Of a stretch of 64,000 bases of DNA, positions 58,326 to 64,000 are shown one piece after another. Every line of letters starts with the position of its first letter. Position 1 is the stretch's first letter. This stretch comes from Pichia kudriavzevii. Lineage: Eukaryota; Ascomycota; Pichiomycetes; Pichiales; Pichiaceae. A program made the translations under genes and the position numbers. Below the pieces are notes generated by a model. It saw nothing but the letters and a program-made list of their open reading frames with translations, ran no database searches and was not told the DNA's origin. The stretch lies in the NCBI RefSeq assembly GCF_003054445.1, contig NC_042506.1:2425501-2489500 (forward strand), given 5' to 3'.

Positions 58326-59231
58326 ATGCAGACAACAGCACTGTATCTAGAATACATCCCGGGTTTTTCTCTTTTGGAAGGCCTTCTTCAAAGCACGCTT
58401 ATCAATGTACTCAAGACAGGGCCAATTCCAAAGCATATCTCCTTCGTTATGGATGGGAACCGCCGCTTTGCTAAAACCCACAATCTTCCTCTAAAAGAGG
58501 GCCATAGATTCGGGGCAGATGCATTGGTTCGTGTACTAGATTGCTGTTTCAGACTCGGTGTTAAAAATGTGACAACGTATGCGTTTTCAATTGAAAATTT
58601 CAGCAGGAAATCCGAAGAAGTTGAAACAATATTTACCTTATTAAAACAGAAGTTGGCTCTAATAACCAGCGAAAATCAGTTGTGTGATGTGCACAACGTC
58701 AGAATTAGAATAATTGGTAATAGATCGTATTTACCACCGGAACTCTTACAAGATATCGAGAAAATTGAAGACCAAACACGAGATAATACTAGACACGTAT
58801 TATTTGTTGCCTTCCCCTATACTTCTAGGGATGATATGTTCCATGCAACAAACAAAATCATTGAAAAACTCACAAATGGAGAAATTGAATTTGATCAAAT
58901 CGATGAGACCTTATATAATGCAAACTTCTATTATGAGAATATTGATGAACCTGTCGATATATTAATCAGAACAAGTGGCCACACTAGGTTGAGCGACTAT
59001 ATGTTATGGCAATGCCACCAAGACTCGGTCATTGAGTTCCCAAATACCTTATGGCCAATGTTCAGGTTTTATTCCACTTGGTGGACAATCTTCAGATGGA
59101 GTTATTATAAAACCTTGGTGATTCAGGATGCAGAGATTATGCAATTGAAAAAAATATCAAATGCACAAGTTAAAAAGAAGTATCCAGGTATTCCTAGAAC
59201 TCATCCTCCCTTTGCCTCAGTTACTAGGTAG
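58326..59231 (+). CDS. SRT1: cis-Prenyltransferase Srt1 (dehydrodolichyl diphosphate synthase)
   Basis: This enzyme extends farnesyl diphosphate with isopentenyl units to the polyprenol precursor of dolichol, used in protein glycosylation. The 301-residue protein has the UPP-synthase motifs FVMDGNRRFAK (catalytic Asp), AFSIENFSR and LIRTSGHTRLSDYMLWQ. The N-terminal GLLQSTLINVLKTGPIPKH and the SGH variant of the last motif match S. cerevisiae Srt1 (lipid droplets) better than Rer2. The start is the ATG at 58326; the longer frame begins with TTG. It is convergent with the ENA gene, with 236 bp between stops. Confidence 0.87.
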   Translation: MQTTALYLEYIPGFSLLEGLLQSTLINVLKTGPIPKHISFVMDGNRRFAKTHNLPLKEGHRFGADALVRVLDCCFRLGVKNVTTYAFSIENFSRKSEEVETIFTLLKQKLALITSENQLCDVHNVRIRIIGNRSYLPPELLQDIEKIEDQTRDNTRHVLFVAFPYTSRDDMFHATNKIIEKLTNGEIEFDQIDETLYNANFYYENIDEPVDILIRTSGHTRLSDYMLWQCHQDSVIEFPNTLWPMFRFYSTWWTIFRWSYYKTLVIQDAEIMQLKKISNAQVKKKYPGIPRTHPPFASVTR

Positions 59232-59467
59232 TTTACAAAGTTCTCCCTCGATACCGTAGAATGGCCTTGAGTGCGCATCGGTTTTTTTTTGTTCTCTTTG
59301 TTCCAACATTCTTTGTATTACTCAGTTACTCAATTCGTCTTAATCTTTGCTCAACTTTACCTTTGTACTTTGTCTATTGCACTTCACATTGCTTACTCAC
59401 TCAAATGTTTAAAACAATCATTTTACAATAATAGAAGAAATTCAAATTATAAATCTAAACAAAGTAT

Positions 59468-62400
59468 TCAGCTTTCTGTGAATTGCTCAAATGCTTTCAT
59501 TTCACCACTCTTCTCTAGGTCTTCCTCAGGATTCTTTGCCTTTTCATTTCTAAAGTACACTCTCTTACAGAACTTCCACATCTCGCAAACTAGCAGAAAA
59601 AATACAGAGCACCCAAAGGCATAAGCCCATCCCGTGCTAATCCCCTTTTGCAAGAAAACATAATCATTAATGACTGGAATATAGATAGTTGGAATTAGTG
59701 TGACAAAACCCAGAATAACAGACCAAAACAACACCTTGTTTGCCCACAAATCTTTCATCCATTGAGTCCATTTGTTCTCGGCGTTCGGTCTCATCAAGAA
59801 TAATGAGTTTCTGAGATGAATAACCTCCCATGCAAGTATCAAACAACACCAGGTCATGGTAACAAATGAGGACGCCCTTGCACGGAATACATGTAAACAT
59901 GTTTCAGCATAATCCGTTCTATTACAATTTTCACCTAACTCGCCATCTCCATATCCATAAACCTCAATAACAAAGGGAATCATACATGCACTGGCCATGG
60001 AAAATCCATAAACAAACATGTCAATCAACACTTCCCATGTGAATACCGCATCCTTGGAATCCTTAGGTGGCCTGTCCATGATATCATCTGATGCTCGCTC
60101 CATACCTAATCCCATAGCTGGAAAACATGCCGTTACAACAATAACCCATAGAACTTGAACTGGTGATAATGGGAAAACAGAAAAATCGTCGTCATCTTTG
60201 AACACTAAACCAATCAACAAAAACAATGCCTGGGCAACATTACATGCTAGCAATTGGATCACAAACTTCTGGATGTTGTCACTCATTCTGCGTCCCTCCT
60301 CCACCGCATTGAGAATAGACGCAAAGTTGTCATCGGCTAACACAATGTCCGATGCATCCTTCGCAACGTCGGACCCATTCTTACCCATAGCAATTCCAAT
60401 GTCCGACATCTTCAACGATGGAGAGTCATTCACTCCATCTCCCGTCATAGCCACAATCTGTCCTCTTCTGTGCAACGCCTCCACCAAACGAACCTTTGTT
60501 TGAGGTGCGCATCTCGCAATAACCAACGGCAGGCATGGTAGCTCATCAATCTGCTCCTCTGTCAACGCATCGAACTGTGGGGCCGTCATTACCATCGAAT
60601 CTAATACCCCCTGTGGCAACATGGAGACGTTCTCTGGCAATATACCCACTTCTCTCGCAATGGCACTTGCGGTCGACGGATGGTCACCCGTTGCCATGTG
60701 CACCGATATGCCCGCGTGGTGACACAGCTTGACACTTGGAAGCGACTCTGGTCTTGGTGGATCGTAGATACCAATCAGTCCAAGGAAATGCAGCTTCTGC
60801 TCAATGCTCTCTCTCTCGTTTTTCTGCCACTCAGCACCCAACCCTTGTTCCTTTGGGGTTCGGGTTGCAAATGCTAACACCCTCAATCCCTGGGACGACA
60901 ACGAGTTCATCTGTTCCTCGACGTAATCGATGCTCTCTACCGACATGGATGACACAGCACCCGTAGTTGGGTCGGTCCAAGTCTCGCATAATTTCAGGAT
61001 TCTTTCAACTGCACCCTTTGTGTAGATTATCTCCACATCGTTCTCGTTGTTCCTGTAAATGGAAGACATTCTTTTGATGGACGAGTCAAATGGAAATTCA
61101 GCTAGATGTGTGAAAGCTTTGCTTTCTTCAACTAACAATTCCCTACCATAATTTAACCTAGTAACAAACACCTGAATCGATATCTCAGTTGGATCTCCTC
61201 TTGCCTTCCATTCAGTCACCTTCTCCTCATCGTCAAAGTCTTCGTAAACCTTTGCAACATTAGCAAGCGATGCTGATAAAATCCAGTTCCTGAATAGCTC
61301 ATATTTCTCTGTGTTTCTGAACTTCTCCTTGAACTCCTCAAAGGTTATCCATTTCACCTCGTGTTCGTCATTCTTGTCGTTGAGCTCAGTAGGACTCGAC
61401 TCCGAGAACCTCACGCTACCCAATGTCGGATTGAAAGGTTCGTTGAAGTCTTCCACAGAAAATGTTCCAAGTCCTGGTATGTACACCTTCTTTGCAATCA
61501 TCCGCCCCTGCGTCAATGTACCTGTCTTGTCCGAACAGATGGCATTTACTGATCCCAAGTTCTCCAATGCATCGAACTTACGAACAATGACGTTCCTCTT
61601 CAACATCTCCTTTGCTCCCACTGCCATGGTGATGGTCAAAACAACAACCAACGATGACGGGATCATGGCCAATGCAACACAAATGGCATAAATAGCAACT
61701 TCCTTCGTGACATCGAATTTCTGAGACGCCATAACAACAATGGCAAAAACCACAGCAATACAAAACAAATAAATTGCTAGCCACGATAGTTTAATCTTTA
61801 ATGGAGTACCTTCTGCAGTTCCCAAGATATAGCCAATGGTATTCCAGATTGTTACTCCTGTTGCCTTCGCATAATCTTTAGCGTGTGCATTCTCCTTATC
61901 TTGAACTCGTTCTATAATGGAGTTGTCTCCATGTAATGCCTTGGCAATCTTGCCAATCTCCGTGTTCAACCCCGTCAATACCGCTATACCAACTGCCCTA
62001 CCTTTCGAAACCGTCGATGACGAGTACGCCAAGTTGAGACGATCTCCAACAGGAATTTCCTGTCCGTACAACTCGTTGGCGTCCTTTGCAACCGGCAACG
62101 ACTCACCAGTTAGTAGTGCCTCATCAGTCTCAAAATTGTGGGTTTCAATCAACCGCAAGTCGGCTGGAATGGTGTCCCCGACTTTCACCAAAATCAAATC
62201 TCCAGGGACAACCTCCTGAGATGGAATGGTTTGTTCTGTACCATTTCGGATCACCACTGCCGACGGAGAACTCAAATTCTTCAATGATCCCATCGTCTTC
62301 TCTGCTTGGTACTCTTGTTGTGTACCAATAAACACATTGAGTGCAACAATAAATGTAATGACACCGCCGGTGATCCAATCTTTGATTGCAAAGGAGATGA

Positions 62401-62716
62401 TCAAGGAGATAATCAAAACCAAAATCATTGCATTGAATATTTGCTTCATGATAATATTTAAAATGGAAACTTTTTCACCATCTCCAATTGAATTTGGACC
62501 ATATATAGCTAACAACTGTTTTGCTTTCTCATGGGATAGCCCATGTACCTTATGAGTCCCAAAAATTTCAATGCATTTATCTATAGGAATCATATAACTC
62601 TGTTGACCAGCAGAGTTCACATCAACCGAAGATGACGCACTTGAGTGCCTGGAAATTACATGTTCGTTATACTCTGTCTTTCTAACATCATGTTTTTCAT
62701 GGGTATTTACCGACAT
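59468..62716 (-). CDS. ENA1: P-type Na+/K+-exporting ATPase (ENA type)
   Basis: This plasma-membrane P-type (IID) ATPase extrudes Na+, Li+ or K+ for salt and alkaline-pH tolerance. The 1082 residues show the actuator TGES loop (ALLTGESLPVAK) and the phosphorylated D396 in CSDKTGTLTQG. The nucleotide domain has KGAVER and the hinge TGDGVNDSPSLK. About ten transmembrane helices are visible, four before and six after the catalytic loops. Length matches S. cerevisiae Ena1 (1091). A paralogue ends ~1.1 kb upstream in the same orientation, so this is a tandem ENA cluster as in many yeasts. Which number in the cluster it corresponds to is arbitrary. Confidence 0.95.
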   Translation of the reverse strand: MSVNTHEKHDVRKTEYNEHVISRHSSASSSVDVNSAGQQSYMIPIDKCIEIFGTHKVHGLSHEKAKQLLAIYGPNSIGDGEKVSILNIIMKQIFNAMILVLIISLIISFAIKDWITGGVITFIVALNVFIGTQQEYQAEKTMGSLKNLSSPSAVVIRNGTEQTIPSQEVVPGDLILVKVGDTIPADLRLIETHNFETDEALLTGESLPVAKDANELYGQEIPVGDRLNLAYSSSTVSKGRAVGIAVLTGLNTEIGKIAKALHGDNSIIERVQDKENAHAKDYAKATGVTIWNTIGYILGTAEGTPLKIKLSWLAIYLFCIAVVFAIVVMASQKFDVTKEVAIYAICVALAMIPSSLVVVLTITMAVGAKEMLKRNVIVRKFDALENLGSVNAICSDKTGTLTQGRMIAKKVYIPGLGTFSVEDFNEPFNPTLGSVRFSESSPTELNDKNDEHEVKWITFEEFKEKFRNTEKYELFRNWILSASLANVAKVYEDFDDEEKVTEWKARGDPTEISIQVFVTRLNYGRELLVEESKAFTHLAEFPFDSSIKRMSSIYRNNENDVEIIYTKGAVERILKLCETWTDPTTGAVSSMSVESIDYVEEQMNSLSSQGLRVLAFATRTPKEQGLGAEWQKNERESIEQKLHFLGLIGIYDPPRPESLPSVKLCHHAGISVHMATGDHPSTASAIAREVGILPENVSMLPQGVLDSMVMTAPQFDALTEEQIDELPCLPLVIARCAPQTKVRLVEALHRRGQIVAMTGDGVNDSPSLKMSDIGIAMGKNGSDVAKDASDIVLADDNFASILNAVEEGRRMSDNIQKFVIQLLACNVAQALFLLIGLVFKDDDDFSVFPLSPVQVLWVIVVTACFPAMGLGMERASDDIMDRPPKDSKDAVFTWEVLIDMFVYGFSMASACMIPFVIEVYGYGDGELGENCNRTDYAETCLHVFRARASSFVTMTWCCLILAWEVIHLRNSLFLMRPNAENKWTQWMKDLWANKVLFWSVILGFVTLIPTIYIPVINDYVFLQKGISTGWAYAFGCSVFFLLVCEMWKFCKRVYFRNEKAKNPEEDLEKSGEMKAFEQFTES

Positions 62717-63822
62717 TATATTGTAGCTTGTTTGAATCTATCTTACTTAAACAAGAAAATTACAAGAACCAATACAAAGCCTTTCACTATGAATACTTAT
62801 GCCAATTTAAAAAAAATTTGAGTCTCTAGATTCGTCAAAAAAAACCGGGAACTGTCTCCCCTTTATATACTTACACCTTTCTCCGATAAGAAAAGATAAG
62901 AACATTCTGCTCACAATTACTTCCCCAACCTCACAGTGCATCCCCTTTTAAAGAACAATGGGATGATTCCACCGAGTGTCACGTGTTTGACAAATTGGGA
63001 AAGGGTCCTTAAAGAGACAATAGGAAATTTCAAACCGAAACGAGGCTGAAAGTCACGGCGGGGAAAAGCAAACAATGGCGCCACACTTTTCTCAGCGAGG
63101 CGCAACTTTATTCTTTCTAAAGGATCAACCCAATATGCACATTGTGAAGACAAAATCTACCAACAAGAGTGCCTAAAATAGATACAGACCCCGTAGATAC
63201 CTGCAGAAACAGGATCCTTTGCGTTGTGGTGGAAGCAGGTTTTGTAGTAACTTGGACTAGAGGAAGGTGAAATATAGCTATCTGTCGAAAGGTAAATACA
63301 AGGAAAACTCTTCGATTCCGGAGTTTCTAGAAACTTGTAATGGTTGGGGGTTGGAATACCATTAGTAGCTTTTAGGTTTCCTTGGAGTGCAATAACAAGG
63401 AATACCGTAGCTACTTAAAGGCCTCTCTACATCAGAGACGATATCCGTGCTACGTTGAAGCGATTAAGCCTCATGTTTTACTTTAGACAGTTTTAGTGTT
63501 TAGATTAACATAAGTTCAATGTTTCGCTTTGAATAATTTAAGTATATAGATTTGAGTAGATTCAATGTTTATGTTTAGATAAATTCAATGTTCAGGTTTA
63601 GATAAATTCAATGTTCAGGTTTAGATAAATTCAATGTTCAGGTTTAGATAAATTCAATGTTCAGGTTTAGATAAATTCAATGTTCAGGTTTAGATAAATT
63701 CAATGTTCAGGTTTAGATAAATTCAATGTTCAGGTTTAGATAAATTCAATGTTTTTCGAAAAACTCAAGGTAAAATAATAAAGAACACATTCTCTTAAAG
63801 TGGTAATTGAAAATCAACTTGT
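62717..63822. promoter_or_regulatory. ENA inter-gene region (promoter plus minisatellite)
   Basis: Reading toward the ENA start at 62716, TATATAAAG lies at 62869-62861 with an overlapping STRE (AGGGG, forward CCCCT at 62858-62862). Two GATAAG sites lie at about 62884-62900, a second CCCCT at 62942-62946 and CACGTG at 62980-62985. These are stress-type motifs that fit ENA regulation. The left end (beyond 63500) holds the 23-bp repeat array and the 3' end of the second ENA copy. Motif function is inferred. Confidence 0.45.
63568..63756. repeat. 23-bp minisatellite, about 8 copies
   Basis: The unit TTCAATGTTCAGGTTTAGATAAA repeats head to tail with seven copies carrying CAGGTTTAG and a first copy reading TATGTTTAG. 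Diverged partial units (AATGTTTCG, TTGAGTAGATTCAATG) extend it on the left to about 63515. The units are nearly identical, so the array is young or kept uniform. It lies between two tandem ENA genes. Confidence 0.95.
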
Positions 63823-64000
63823 TTATTCTCTTAAATCAGTAAATTGTTGGAATGGCGTCAAACCGTCTCTCTCCTCTAAATCTTCTTCTGGGTCCCTGGC
63901 CTTTTCGCTCCTGTAATAGTGTCTCTTGCAAAACTTCCATACTTCACAGGACACCAAGAAAAACAAACTACTGAGAAAAGCAAAAGCCCAACCCGTAGTA
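63823..64000 (-). CDS. Second ENA-type ATPase, C-terminal end only
   Basis: The window ends inside this gene. The visible 58 codons plus stop encode the last transmembrane helix (TTGWAFAFLSSLFFLVSCEV) and the tail KFCKRHYYRSEKARDPEEDLEE...FQQFTDLRE. The corresponding end of the first ENA gene reads STGWAYAFGCSVFFLLVCEM and ...KNPEEDLEKSG, so the two are clear paralogues that have diverged. Same orientation and ~1.1 kb spacing mark a tandem duplication. The rest lies beyond 64000. Confidence 0.9.
   Translation of the reverse strand, partial: TTGWAFAFLSSLFFLVSCEVWKFCKRHYYRSEKARDPEEDLEERDGLTPFQQFTDLRE

Noticed and set aside
59271-59624. Plus-strand frame between SRT1 and ENA
   Set aside because: It runs into the antisense of the ENA gene and shows no family features.
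63305-63330. CTTCGATTCCGG, similar to a tRNA T-arm
   Set aside because: The stem is imperfect with the wrong loop size, and no acceptor or D-arm partner is present.

Overview
This is nuclear DNA of a budding yeast. Genes are compact, almost all intronless, and closely match known Saccharomycotina families (TFA1, PUB1, SPT10, SAM50, ADE6, GCN5, ENA and others). The three introns I can place use near-invariant yeast signals: 5' GTATGT or GTACGT and branchpoint TACTAAC. CTG reads as leucine at conserved positions (GCN5 codon at 53664, SKT5-like codon at 41012), so this is not a CTG-Ser yeast. A family such as Pichiaceae is my inference; no species is claimed. No bacterial, CRISPR, retroelement or DNA-transposon sequence was recognised.

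Layout. 1-9 kb: TDA3-like oxidoreductase, TFIIE large subunit, CoA-pathway CAB2, poly(U)-binding PUB1. 9-23 kb: SPT10, SAM50, a hotdog thioesterase, SWI3, an unassigned mitochondrial membrane protein, VPS10/PEP1 and a spliced POP8. 23-36 kb: RTT107 and CLF1 (divergent), SPS19, PSY2, ZWF1, NAR1, YTP1-like. 37-46 kb: UBP9/13, SKT5-like, PRS2/4, UBC6, KTI11, RPS8. 46-55 kb: spliced ERG25, ADE6, GCN5, PUP2. 55-64 kb: a long promoter, a TIP1-type GPI cell-wall protein, SRT1, a complete ENA P-type ATPase and the 3' end of a second ENA gene in tandem.

The genes are mostly unrelated housekeeping functions: transcription and chromatin, DNA-damage response (RTT107, PSY2), mitochondrial biogenesis, NADPH and nucleotide supply (ZWF1, PRS, ADE6), sterol and dolichol synthesis, ER protein quality control (UBC6), proteasome and ion homeostasis. 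The strongest organisational signal is conserved yeast gene order. The 37-46 kb block looks like an undiluted version of the ancestral segment that is split between chromosomes II and V in S. cerevisiae after its genome duplication.

The most useful observations are: (a) an intron restoring the true N-terminus of POP8; (b) an intron in ERG25 that leaves an 8-nt first coding exon; (c) a 5'-UTR intron in RPS8; (d) the un-duplicated synteny block; (e) a tandem ENA pair separated by a 23-bp minisatellite; (f) an 18-bp perfect inverted repeat between VPS10 and POP8. No wholly new biological system was found.
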